A DNA stretch of 37,918 nt from Fidelibacterota bacterium (GTDB lineage: Bacteria; Fidelibacterota; Marinisomatia; Marinisomatales; UBA1611). The notes below the pieces were generated by a model. That model saw only the letters and a program-made list of their open reading frames with translations. It did not search any database and had not been told where the DNA came from. Shown piece by piece: positions 27,626 through 35,535 of the stretch. Numbering within the stretch: position 1 is the first letter of the stretch; the number at the start of each line of letters is the position of its first letter. Both the position numbers and the translations under genes were made by a program. Location: contig JADHUI010000023.1 in assembly GCA_016784605.1 (NCBI GenBank), forward strand, positions 1 through 37,918. The letters are read 5' to 3'.

Positions 27626-29968
27626 ATGAACTATTTATTTGCACTCATTCTCTCAATTTCATCTATACTTTTAGGAAAAGAATCAGCGAATATTCCTTTC
27701 TATTATCAAGAAAAGAAAAGTTTTGAATTAACAGATCAAATTGTTTATTCTGTCGCAACTAATTATCGTGGGAATATATTTGCCGGGACGAATTCTGGTT
27801 TATTTATACGATCAAACTTAACAGATGACTGGGTCCGACTCCCCTTGGATGGATTGCCGGTTGTTCTTGTTTCTGCAAAAGGCACGAAAGTGGTAGCCAT
27901 TACCGGTGAACTGAAAGAAAATCTTATTGTAAATGGTATGGTATATTTGATCAAAAATAAAATTGTATCAAAAGCATTCCCCCTTCCTAGCGATTTATTA
28001 ATTCATAATTTAGAAACAGACTTCGTTTTTTCAGATCAGTTATATTTAGCTGGGAAATCAGATTTGTATTCTGCCAAAATAAAGTCAAATAAAAATGATC
28101 TCGTCTGGACGTCTATGCAATTACCCCACGGTGAAATTCGTCAAGTTTCAACACATTCGACGAGGAAACAATTCGTTTCAACACAAAAAGCTTTATATCA
28201 AAAAACAAGAACCGGGTGGAAAGAACTCCATCCATCGGATGAAAATAGAAGCTGGGCTTTAGCTGATTGCCGTTCAGTAACTGTGGATTCAAAAAATAGA
28301 CTTTGGTTTGCCAGTCCACAAGGTGTAGGTGTATTAGATAAAAATGAATGGACACTTTGGGAAGGGAAAGATGGACTTCCATATAACGATTTTACAAAAA
28401 TGGCTGCAGGAAAAAAGGGCGATGTTTGGTTTGGAACAAAAAAAGGAGCGATTCATTTTGATGGCGAAACATGGGAATACCGTCAAGGACAAAGATGGCT
28501 CCCCGATGATCATGTAAATGATATTGCCGTTGCAAAAGATGGGTCTGTTTGGATTGCAACATCCAAAGGATTAAGTCATATTTATAAAGAAAAAATGACT
28601 TTAGCAGAAAAAGCAAAATTCTATGAAGATGAAATAGATAAATATCATCGACGAACTCCTTACGAATATGTTTTAGATGTTAATCTCTCAAAAGCAGGAG
28701 ATAAGTCTAAATGGATTCAGCACGATAGTGATAATGATGGTTTATGGACTGGCATGTATGGTGCAGCAGAATGCTTTGCTTATGCTGCTACAAAAGATCC
28801 AAAGGCCAAAGCGCGTGCTAAAAAAGCATTCGATGCATTAAAATTTCTTGGGGATGTGACTCAAGATGCGCCTATTTCTCCGCCTCCTGGATTTGTAGCT
28901 CGCACCATTCTTCCAACCAGTGGACATGACCCAAATATTGGACGCGTTGAAGATGATATTCGAAATCAGAAAAATAATGATAAACTTTGGAAAGTATATG
29001 AAAATAGATGGCCAAAGGATAAAACGGGGAAATGGTATTATAAAACAGATACAAGTTCAGATGAGTTAGATGGCCATTATTTTTTATACGGTTTGTATTA
29101 TGATTTGGTGGCTGATACTGAAGAAGAAAAATCCAGAGTTCGGGAGCACGTAAAAAAAATCACAGATCATCTCATTGATCATGATTTTCAACTGGTTGAT
29201 CATGATGGAAAACCCACTCGTTGGTCTCGATTTAATCCTTATGAACTGAATCATGATAAAAATTGGTTTGTAGAACGTGGACTCAATTCATTAAGCATGT
29301 TATCTTACTTATCAATTACCCATCATATTACAGGCGATGATCGATATAGAGAATTATCCAATATGCTAATTGAAGATCATGGATATGCTCAAAATATGAC
29401 AGACCAAAAATTCAATCGTGGTGTGGGTACGGGAAACCACTCAGACGATGAAATGGCATTTATGGCTTACTATCATTTGATAAACTACGAAACAGATCCT
29501 GAATTAAAATCCCGTTATGCATTTTCTATGTATATGAATTGGATGTTAGAAGCACCTGAACTTAACCCATTTTTTAATTTTGCCTTTAGAGCCGCTACAG
29601 CCAGTGAAGATTTTGTTGATGCATGGGGAACCTATAGTTTAGATCCACATGAAGAATGGTTGGATGAATCTATAGAAACATTGGTTCGGTTCCCAATGGA
29701 TCGATTCGATTGGCGCCACACGAATGAACATCGAACAGATATCCAAAAATTACATCCATGGAATCGCACCTTTGATCATGAAAATAATTTTCGCAAAGGA
29801 TATCGCGTTAGCGGAAAAGTCTTTCCCGTAGATGAAAGTCATGTGAATCATTGGAATCACGATCCTTGGCATATGAATACGGGTGGGAATGGCCGAAACT
29901 TATCTACAGGAGTCGTATATCTTCTCCCTTACTATATGGGACTATATCATGATTTTATTCAAGAATAA
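27626..29968 (+). CDS. Fusion of beta-propeller repeats and a helical, toroid-like domain
   Basis: Product of 780 residues with a signal peptide (about 1-17). Residues about 25-320 contain repeats of the two-component-regulator-propeller type, best seen in VTVDSKNRLWFASPQGVGV, KKGDVWFGTKKGAIHF and AKDGSVWIATSKGLSHI. No kinase follows. Residues about 323-780 form a long helical region rich in His, Trp and acidic residues (SDELDGHYFLYGLYYDL, WFVERGLNSLSMLSYL, NHSDDEMAFMAYYHL, NEHRTDIQKLHPWN) with a repeating layout suggestive of an (alpha/alpha) toroid as in several glycosidases and polysaccharide lyases. I cannot name the family. It overlaps the sialidase-like gene by 20 bases, so a secreted or periplasmic glycan-processing role is likely. 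Confidence 0.6.
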   Translation: MNYLFALILSISSILLGKESANIPFYYQEKKSFELTDQIVYSVATNYRGNIFAGTNSGLFIRSNLTDDWVRLPLDGLPVVLVSAKGTKVVAITGELKENLIVNGMVYLIKNKIVSKAFPLPSDLLIHNLETDFVFSDQLYLAGKSDLYSAKIKSNKNDLVWTSMQLPHGEIRQVSTHSTRKQFVSTQKALYQKTRTGWKELHPSDENRSWALADCRSVTVDSKNRLWFASPQGVGVLDKNEWTLWEGKDGLPYNDFTKMAAGKKGDVWFGTKKGAIHFDGETWEYRQGQRWLPDDHVNDIAVAKDGSVWIATSKGLSHIYKEKMTLAEKAKFYEDEIDKYHRRTPYEYVLDVNLSKAGDKSKWIQHDSDNDGLWTGMYGAAECFAYAATKDPKAKARAKKAFDALKFLGDVTQDAPISPPPGFVARTILPTSGHDPNIGRVEDDIRNQKNNDKLWKVYENRWPKDKTGKWYYKTDTSSDELDGHYFLYGLYYDLVADTEEEKSRVREHVKKITDHLIDHDFQLVDHDGKPTRWSRFNPYELNHDKNWFVERGLNSLSMLSYLSITHHITGDDRYRELSNMLIEDHGYAQNMTDQKFNRGVGTGNHSDDEMAFMAYYHLINYETDPELKSRYAFSMYMNWMLEAPELNPFFNFAFRAATASEDFVDAWGTYSLDPHEEWLDESIETLVRFPMDRFDWRHTNEHRTDIQKLHPWNRTFDHENNFRKGYRVSGKVFPVDESHVNHWNHDPWHMNTGGNGRNLSTGVVYLLPYYMGLYHDFIQE

Positions 29969-31130
29969 AACTTTACTCGTTATTAGCCTTGTCATATTTG
30001 GACAAATTTTTGGAAAAGGTATTTCAAAAACAGCTATTTTCCCGGCACAAAATAAACATGTTCATGGCAGCAGTATCATTGAAGTATCCAATGGTGATTT
30101 ACTTGCATGTTGGTTTTATGGCTCCGGAGAAAGAACGGCCAACGATGTAATCATTCAAGGATCACGCCTCAAAAAAGGGTCGTCTGAATGGGGTCCAACA
30201 TTTATCATGGCCGATACACCCAATCTTCCAGATTGTAACCCAGTTTTATTTATGAATGAGAATGACGAATTAATGCTTTTCTGGATTGCTGTACGCGCCA
30301 ATGGATGGGAAAATTCTATGCTACGGTATAAAATTTCCTCTGACTATTTAAATCCTGGCGCACCAAACTGGAAATGGCAAGATATCATAATCTTGAAACC
30401 CGGTGAACAATTTCACCAATCCATTAAAGAAGGATTTGAAGCTAATTATACAGATCCTGCATGGTCAGAGTATGCTCTTCCTTATGAGAAACTCATCGCA
30501 GAAGCAGCCTTAGACAAAGAAAAAAGGCAAAAAGGTTGGATGACTCGTATTCATCCAATTTCGCTATCTACGGGTAGAATTCTACTTCCACTTTATTCCG
30601 ATGGATATAATATTTCCTTAATTGGAATCAGTGATGATAACGGTCAGACTTGGACTTCAAGCAAACCCATCGTTGGATTTGGACCTGTTCAACCCGCTTT
30701 ACTGGAGAAGAATGATGGGTCTATCATCGCTTATATGAGAGATAACGGAGGTTCGCCTTATCGAATTTTAGTGAGCGAATCTCAAGATCAAGGCATGTCT
30801 TGGACTTTTGCAACTGATTCAAATATTTTAAATCCAGGTTCCAGTATTGATGCTATTGTATTAAAAAATGGACATTGGGTTATGATTTATAACGATACGG
30901 AAGATAGCCGGAGCAGTTGGGCTGTTTCGCTGTCCAAGGACGAAGGTAAAACATGGAAGTGGACTCGCCATATTGGAATATCTCCTGATAAATCAGAAAG
31001 TTATTCATATCCTTCTATGATTCAAGCAAAAGATGGCATGATTCATGTTTCCTATTCTTATCGCAATCAGAACGGCAAAACTATTTTGCATGCATCCATT
31101 AATGAGAAATGGATCAAAAAAGGAGATTAA
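29949..31130 (+). CDS. Sialidase-like BNR/Asp-box protein
   Basis: The start is set at the ATG at 29949, which gives signal peptide MILFKNKTLLVISLVIFGQ and a 20-base overlap with the previous gene; a GTG at 29883 would add a non-signal extension. Product 393 residues, a six-bladed propeller of the BNR_2/exo-alpha-sialidase type. Three Asp boxes are visible: SDDNGQTW (about 228), SQDQGMSW (about 277) and SKDEGKTW (about 327). Other family stretches: HGSSIIEVSNGDLLACWF, RIHPISLSTGRILLPL and SYSYPSMIQAKDGMIHVSYS. Members are annotated as sialidases, but this group lacks a clear FRIP motif and some may act on other glycans. Predicted periplasmic. Confidence 0.78.
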   Translation: MILFKNKTLLVISLVIFGQIFGKGISKTAIFPAQNKHVHGSSIIEVSNGDLLACWFYGSGERTANDVIIQGSRLKKGSSEWGPTFIMADTPNLPDCNPVLFMNENDELMLFWIAVRANGWENSMLRYKISSDYLNPGAPNWKWQDIIILKPGEQFHQSIKEGFEANYTDPAWSEYALPYEKLIAEAALDKEKRQKGWMTRIHPISLSTGRILLPLYSDGYNISLIGISDDNGQTWTSSKPIVGFGPVQPALLEKNDGSIIAYMRDNGGSPYRILVSESQDQGMSWTFATDSNILNPGSSIDAIVLKNGHWVMIYNDTEDSRSSWAVSLSKDEGKTWKWTRHIGISPDKSESYSYPSMIQAKDGMIHVSYSYRNQNGKTILHASINEKWIKKGD

Positions 31131-31134
31131 GCAA

Positions 31135-32130
31135 TTGTCCTTTTATTCAAATATAATTTCTGTAATTTTATTCATTATGATAAGTGGTTGTAGTAATAAT
31201 TCAGAAAAAACATTTGATGTCCAAGGCCATCGTGGTGCCCGTGGATTACGCCCTGAAAACACTTTAGCCGGGTTCGAATTTGTTATGGATTTAGGCGTAA
31301 CTACCATCGAATTGGATGTAGGGGTTACAAAGGATTTATTTGTCGTTGTCAATCATGACGAATACATCAGTTCAAAATTATGTCATTCAACCGATGACTC
31401 TTTCCCCTTTAATGGAAACAATAAATATTATTTAAAAGATTTAACATTATCCCAAGTAAAATCTTTTGAGTGTGGATCAAAAAATCCGGAAATAAATCGA
31501 TTCCCAGAGCCTCCCAGAATGAATATACCTGGTGAATCAATTCCAACTCTTGACGAATTGTTTCAACTTGCATTAAATAAGAACAGTACCGTTCGCTTCA
31601 ATATTGAAATAAAATTGGATCCAACAAAAGATCGAACAGTTCCACTAGTAACATTTGTTCAATCGGTCGTCGATGTGGTTGAAGCAAACCAAATGACAGA
31701 TCGGGTTGTTATTCAATCATTTAATTGGGCTGTCATAGAAAAGGTAAAACAATTACAACCCGCCATAACGACAGCGGCTTTATTAGGGACGAAAAGTGGT
31801 CTTCCTACAGAATCGGGTGAAGCATCTCCTTGGACGAATGGAATCCATTTTGATGAAGTAGGACAATCTAGTCTAGGATTACTGAATGCTGCTAAAGGTT
31901 ATGTGGATATATTCTCACCATCTGGGCTTATAATTGTGCCTATCGCCCCAGAATATTTGAATAGTACAGTGGATGAAATTAAAAAAGCGGGTTTTCCGGT
32001 CATTCCTTGGACGATTAATGAAAAATCTCAAATGAAATTTTTAATTAATTTGGGCGTTGATGGAATCATTACTGATTATCCAGATCAGTTATTAGACCTG
32101 TTAAAAGAAATGAAAATTTCCGTTCAATAA
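31135..32130 (+). CDS. Glycerophosphodiester phosphodiesterase lipoprotein
   Basis: The start is the TTG at 31135, preceded by AAGGAG with good spacing and giving a lipoprotein signal with lipobox MISGC; an ATG at 31045 lies within the sialidase-like gene and has no signal. Product 331 residues. GDPD fold: GHRGARGLRPENTLAGFE with catalytic His and Arg, TIELDVGVTKD with metal-binding Glu/Asp, VVNHDEYI with the second catalytic His, FNIEIKLD, and a C-terminal PVIPWTIN and GVDGIITDYPDQL. It hydrolyses glycerophosphodiesters, or possibly other lipid head-group diesters, in the periplasm. Third gene of the forward operon. Its stop is directly abutted by the stop of the convergent GNAT gene. Confidence 0.9.
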   Translation: MSFYSNIISVILFIMISGCSNNSEKTFDVQGHRGARGLRPENTLAGFEFVMDLGVTTIELDVGVTKDLFVVVNHDEYISSKLCHSTDDSFPFNGNNKYYLKDLTLSQVKSFECGSKNPEINRFPEPPRMNIPGESIPTLDELFQLALNKNSTVRFNIEIKLDPTKDRTVPLVTFVQSVVDVVEANQMTDRVVIQSFNWAVIEKVKQLQPAITTAALLGTKSGLPTESGEASPWTNGIHFDEVGQSSLGLLNAAKGYVDIFSPSGLIIVPIAPEYLNSTVDEIKKAGFPVIPWTINEKSQMKFLINLGVDGIITDYPDQLLDLLKEMKISVQ

Positions 32131-32727
32131 TTACAGTTTTAGTCCCATATAAATGGAGTCATCATCGCGTTCCAACTCTATCATTCCATATTTCTTATAA
32201 AAATAAAAAGCTCGCTCATTTTCAATGCCTAACCCCAAATGAACACCCATAGATTTATTGGTTTTTAAATAAGCCATAAAATGATCCATCATTTTGTTTC
32301 CCAATCCTTGTCCTTGTGCAATCGGCAATAAATCTATATGTAAATGGGAAGGATATTCTGGGAAATCCTTTGGAGTCTCAGGATGATATATTTGATGGAT
32401 TATTTGTTCATCCTTTGTCCATTTATTTTCTTCGCTTGTGGGTTCTTTATATTCACATTTTAATTGTGGTAACCATTCTTTTTGCATTTTTTGATTAAAT
32501 GATTCCGAATCCTGTGCTCCTAATATATATCCACAAGGTTGTTGACCATTATCTAATATAAAGGCCGTTTCAGGTTCCATTTTGATATAAGGGCCAGCAT
32601 ATAAATGACCTAATAACATTGGATCATCATAAAGATGAGCGGCACCTTTACCTGAATTTCCAGTTAGCAGACAAATATCATAGACGGCTTGATAATCATT
32701 TTGTTGATATGGGCGGATACTAAACAT
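32131..32727 (-). CDS. GNAT acetyltransferase resembling the OGA C-terminal HAT-like domain
   Basis: Product of 198 residues, cytosolic. GNAT features: IRPYQQNDYQAVYDIC at the start, acceptor-side strands with CGYILGAQDS, SHLHIDLLPIAQGQGLGNKM containing the acetyl-CoA loop Q-G-Q-G-L-G, then VHLGLGIENERAFYFYKKYGM. Segments such as LLGHLYAGPYIKMEPETAFIL and KEWLPQLKCEY resemble, as far as I recall, the C-terminal HAT-like domain of eukaryotic O-GlcNAcase and its stand-alone bacterial homologues. Unlike the human domain, the acetyl-CoA loop looks intact. It converges with the GDPD gene with no spacing. Substrate unknown; an amino sugar or protein lysine are possibilities. Confidence 0.82.
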   Translation of the reverse strand: MFSIRPYQQNDYQAVYDICLLTGNSGKGAAHLYDDPMLLGHLYAGPYIKMEPETAFILDNGQQPCGYILGAQDSESFNQKMQKEWLPQLKCEYKEPTSEENKWTKDEQIIHQIYHPETPKDFPEYPSHLHIDLLPIAQGQGLGNKMMDHFMAYLKTNKSMGVHLGLGIENERAFYFYKKYGMIELERDDDSIYMGLKL

Positions 32728-32814
32728 AATTAAATCATCTTTTAATTCTAAATCAGAATTTACAGTTATTCCAAATGAATCGGCGATGTTATCCCATATT
32801 ATTTTTTGGAAATA

Positions 32815-33204
32815 CTAATCTGTGATTACATTAAAAATAGGAGGCGATTCTAAATGTTTTTTTACAGCACACAATTTCGCAACATGAATGAGAGATTTTT
32901 TATATTTTTCCGGAAAGGTTGCTGGTAAATGAATGGTTAAATTAACAGAATCTATGAGTCTATTTTCCGAATTATAGTTCATACTTTGAGTGATGGATAA
33001 TCCTTCCGTTTCCAAATTTCTTTGTTGACAAAACCCTAAAACATAAATCCCAGCGCACGTTCCCATGGATGCTAAAAATAGATCAAAAGGAGCTGGGGCT
33101 GTTTCATCTCCCCCACTATCAACCGGTTGATCTGTTTCATGTGTAAAACCATTATAATCAGCATTGACTTTTTTCCCACCAGGGAATGTTATTTTCATAT
33201 CCAT
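32815..33204 (-). CDS. OsmC-family protein
   Basis: Product of 129 residues. Typical OsmC/YhfA-type sequence: APAPFDLFLASMGTCAGIYV with Cys 50, and HVAKLCAVKKHLESPP with Cys 111, the reactive Cys pair of peroxide-reducing OsmC/Ohr proteins. The spacing of about 60 residues between them is normal. Cytosolic, probably reduces organic hydroperoxides or binds small thiol-reactive ligands. AAGGA precedes the ATG. It is divergent from the thioredoxin gene 114 bases away, which suggests a shared redox theme. 87 bases without visible features separate it from the GNAT gene. Confidence 0.85.
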   Translation of the reverse strand: MDMKITFPGGKKVNADYNGFTHETDQPVDSGGDETAPAPFDLFLASMGTCAGIYVLGFCQQRNLETEGLSITQSMNYNSENRLIDSVNLTIHLPATFPEKYKKSLIHVAKLCAVKKHLESPPIFNVITD

Positions 33205-33228
33205 TAGATTTGTTCCTTTATTTATTTA

Positions 33229-33288
33229 TTAGATGACATCCTTTTGGAAAAGTAACAAGTGTAACCTTTTTTTAATCACATCATCTAA
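33229..33288. promoter_or_regulatory. 8-bp inverted repeat in the OsmC/thioredoxin divergent region
   Basis: TTAGATGA at 33229-33236 and TCATCTAA at 33281-33288 are exact reverse complements, 44 bases apart, inside the 114-base gap between the divergent OsmC and thioredoxin genes. One arm lies close to each gene. A pair of half-sites for a common regulator is possible; in AT-rich DNA an 8-base match can also arise by chance. Confidence 0.3.
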
Positions 33289-33318
33289 AAAGTACATTTA
33301 AACAAAAAAGGATTAATT

Positions 33319-33678
33319 ATGACAGAATTATTAAACAAAGAAACATTTCATCAAAAAGTGTTTAACTGGGAAGAAAACAAAGACTGGAAATTCGAAGGTG
33401 ATATTCCTTGTATCATTGATTTTTATGCAGATTGGTGTGGTCCGTGTAAAACTGTAGCACCCATTCTAGAAGAATTATCAGATGAATATGAAGGTAAAGT
33501 AAATATATATAAAGTAAACACTGAACAAGAACAAGAATTAGCTGGAGCATTTGGAATTAAAAGTATTCCTTCAATGTTATTCGTCCCCATGGAAGGAAAG
33601 CCACAAATGTCTGTTGGTGCACTTCCAAAAGAAGGATTAATTCAAGCCATGGATGAAGTATTAAACGTTAAAAATTAA
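33319..33678 (+). CDS. trxA: Thioredoxin
   Basis: Product of 119 residues with no signal peptide. The active site is FYADWCGPCKTVAPIL, with WCGPC at residues 39-43, and the cis-Pro lies in GIKSIPSMLF. Length and fold order (beta-alpha-beta-alpha-beta) are those of a classical cytosolic thioredoxin with a slightly long N-terminus (residues 1-25, MTELLNKETFHQKV). It reduces protein disulfides. AAAGGATT just before the ATG is the ribosome site. It is followed by a hairpin terminator. The gene could be a paralogue rather than the housekeeping trxA. Confidence 0.92.
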   Translation: MTELLNKETFHQKVFNWEENKDWKFEGDIPCIIDFYADWCGPCKTVAPILEELSDEYEGKVNIYKVNTEQEQELAGAFGIKSIPSMLFVPMEGKPQMSVGALPKEGLIQAMDEVLNVKN

Positions 33679-33697
33679 TCGATTACCTTCCTTCGTT

Positions 33698-33725
33698 AAA
33701 AGCCCTGTCTATTGATGGGGCTTTT
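33698..33725. terminator. Bidirectional hairpin terminator
   Basis: Bases 33698-33709 pair with 33714-33725 around a TATT loop (core AAAAGCCC / GGGGCTTTT, with two wobble pairs near the loop) and run into CTTTTTTT on the plus strand. It lies 19 bases after the thioredoxin stop and directly before the 3' end of the reverse DUF5777 gene, so it probably ends both transcripts. Confidence 0.8.
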
Positions 33726-33726
33726 T

Positions 33727-34581
33727 TTATTTCATTTGGAATGGGCGAGATAAATTAAATCCAAAATAAATATCGCCTGTATTCCAATTGCCACTCGTTT
33801 CAGAAATGAAAGCTCTTTCAAACATACCTTGAGAATTAGTTAAGTGGATTTGGAATACATGTCCACCCGTTTCTAAATCAAATCCAAGGGAAAAACTATT
33901 ATTATATAAATCAGAATATTCTCCAATGCGAAAGCAATATTCACTATTAAATGTTACCCACTGATTTATTTTCAATTGTGTTCCAACTCCAATAGCATAC
34001 GTATCATTTGAATCAGATAATTGAAGTACAAAATTTCGATGAAGAAATGTGGGAACAACTTCAATTGACAGTTTAGTCGATATTTTTTTCCCAATAATTA
34101 ATTGATGGACATAACTTAGTCTATTTTCAAAATATTCATCGACTGTTGGCCCGGATTCTTCTGTATTAATAAAAATTGAAGAATAATAGACAATGGCAAA
34201 CGGGAAATTATTCAGTCCATCGGTTTGGTCCTTTAATTTCATTTTTATAAATGTTTCATATGTTTTTTTGAATGAGTTCCGACCTGTGCCAAAAACAATC
34301 TTATTATTATATCCATATTGAAAATCAAACCTTACTTCAGCTTCATCTAATCCAAATAACGTATAGAATCCATCGTTAATGGTACCAAATCGATGCGAAA
34401 CCATAAACTGTAATATATTCGGGTGAACCATTTCAACGGATTGTAAATTCACCACACGAGTCCCTTTAAAGATATTTTTTACTGGTATCGTTAAAGGCTC
34501 AGGTTGATGCAACTCATCTAGGAGATTTCCTTGCCCAAAAAGAAGAAAAGGCAAAAATAATTGTATTAAGTATCTTTTCAT
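33727..34581 (-). CDS. DUF5777-family beta-barrel protein
   Basis: Product of 284 residues with a signal peptide (about 1-16, MKRYLIQLFLPFLLFG). Characteristic stretches: FKGTRVVNLQSVEM, LQFMVSHRFGTINDGFYTLFGLDEA, RLSYVHQLIIGKK, and ETGGHVFQIHLTNSQGMFE with GDIYFGFNLSRPF at the end. I recognise this as the DUF5777 outer-membrane barrel found in FCB genomes beside YceI and c-type cytochromes. Function unknown. It overlaps the YceI gene by ATGA and forms the end of a three-gene reverse unit, so it probably works with the periplasmic cytochrome and YceI protein in the envelope. Confidence 0.8.
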   Translation of the reverse strand: MKRYLIQLFLPFLLFGQGNLLDELHQPEPLTIPVKNIFKGTRVVNLQSVEMVHPNILQFMVSHRFGTINDGFYTLFGLDEAEVRFDFQYGYNNKIVFGTGRNSFKKTYETFIKMKLKDQTDGLNNFPFAIVYYSSIFINTEESGPTVDEYFENRLSYVHQLIIGKKISTKLSIEVVPTFLHRNFVLQLSDSNDTYAIGVGTQLKINQWVTFNSEYCFRIGEYSDLYNNSFSLGFDLETGGHVFQIHLTNSQGMFERAFISETSGNWNTGDIYFGFNLSRPFQMK

Positions 34582-35126
34582 TTTTTAACCCTTAATTCAA
34601 TATGAACTTTTATCTCCACTGTCTCAGCAATATTATTAAATACAAATGTTGGAATTTTAATCCCATAATCTTCTAGCTTAACACGAAATGTTGTTTCACC
34701 TATGATGGTATCTCCTACTTTTTTATACAATCCAATTTCAGTAACTGATTTTTTAATACCATGAATCATGATATCACCACTCACCGTTACTTTTGAGCTA
34801 TCTAATCCTTTTATTTCATTCCATGATTCTATTTTTCCGACAAATGTGGATGTTGGAAATAAATCAGATTCCAAATAATTCTCATTAAAATGTTCCTGCA
34901 TCAGTGATTTTTCAAATTGAAATTCTTTGATAGGAATGATGAAAGCTAATTCTCCTGATTGCGTATTTAACATACAAGAAATAGTGTTATTCTCTGCATA
35001 AATATCTTCTAAGGGCGCTTGTGAAAAAAATGATGCAAACCCTTCTCTTGTTATATAATTCTCATTTCCTGCAAATAGAAAACCAATCCAAAAAATGATG
35101 ACTAATATTTTTTTATTTAGGGGCAT
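34578..35126 (-). CDS. YceI-family periplasmic protein
   Basis: Product of 182 residues with signal peptide MPLNKKILVIIFWIGFLFAG. The lipocalin-like YceI fold is indicated by ISCMLNTQSGELAFIIPIKEF, the FNENYLESDLFPTSTFVGKI region, VSGDIMIHGIKKSVTE and FRVKLEDYGIKIPTF. YceI proteins bind isoprenoid chains such as polyprenols or quinone-like lipids in the periplasm. Its ATG overlaps the cytochrome gene by 10 bases and its stop overlaps DUF5777 by 4, so the three are one operon. Confidence 0.85.
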   Translation of the reverse strand: MPLNKKILVIIFWIGFLFAGNENYITREGFASFFSQAPLEDIYAENNTISCMLNTQSGELAFIIPIKEFQFEKSLMQEHFNENYLESDLFPTSTFVGKIESWNEIKGLDSSKVTVSGDIMIHGIKKSVTEIGLYKKVGDTIIGETTFRVKLEDYGIKIPTFVFNNIAETVEIKVHIELRVKK

Positions 35127-35521
35127 GACATATCTCTGAATGTAGTTATTTTTAAAATATCTCCTTGAGATAATGGAGATCCATATTTTGGCATAAATCC
35201 AGTTTCATTAACTTCCCTTTGAATTCGCTCTAATATTGATCCATATTTTATATTCATTGCTACAGATTCATATGAATCAAATGATACGTTTCCTGCCGGG
35301 GATGGATTTTGATGACAACCAATACAATTTGATTCAATAATTGGTTGAATATTTTCACTATAATATTCTGTTAATTGACTGCAGTCATATGATAATTCAG
35401 GAAACATTTCATCTCGATTATTGTATTCACAACCTAGAAACGCCGTGCCAAGAATTATTAAAATAATACGGTTAATAATACACTCTCTTCTTTGCGAATA
35501 GTTTACTTGCCCCTGAATCAA
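35117..35521 (-). CDS. Small c-type cytochrome lipoprotein
   Basis: Product of 134 residues from a TTG at 35521, the only conventional start in frame; the 17 residues before the hydrophobic stretch make the true start doubtful. The signal ends LGTAFLGC, a lipobox (Cys 31). A single haem-binding CIGCH lies at 66-70 in QPIIESNCIGCHQNP, with Met 110 (GFMPKYG) as likely distal ligand. The layout matches the short planctomycete-type cytochromes c. Probably carries electrons at the outer face of a membrane, with the downstream YceI and DUF5777 partners. Confidence 0.78.
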   Translation of the reverse strand: MIQGQVNYSQRRECIINRIILIILGTAFLGCEYNNRDEMFPELSYDCSQLTEYYSENIQPIIESNCIGCHQNPSPAGNVSFDSYESVAMNIKYGSILERIQREVNETGFMPKYGSPLSQGDILKITTFRDMSCP

Positions 35522-35535
35522 TATTCAAGAGTGGA

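Noticed and set aside
27626-28590. Hybrid two-component sensor kinase suggested by the propeller repeats
   Set aside because: No histidine kinase, receiver or DNA-binding domain follows; the C-terminal 450 residues are a helical enzyme-like region.
31045-31134. Upstream ATG start for the GDPD gene
   Set aside because: It lies within the sialidase-like gene, lacks a ribosome site and hides the lipoprotein signal, while the TTG at 31135 has AAGGAG with good spacing.
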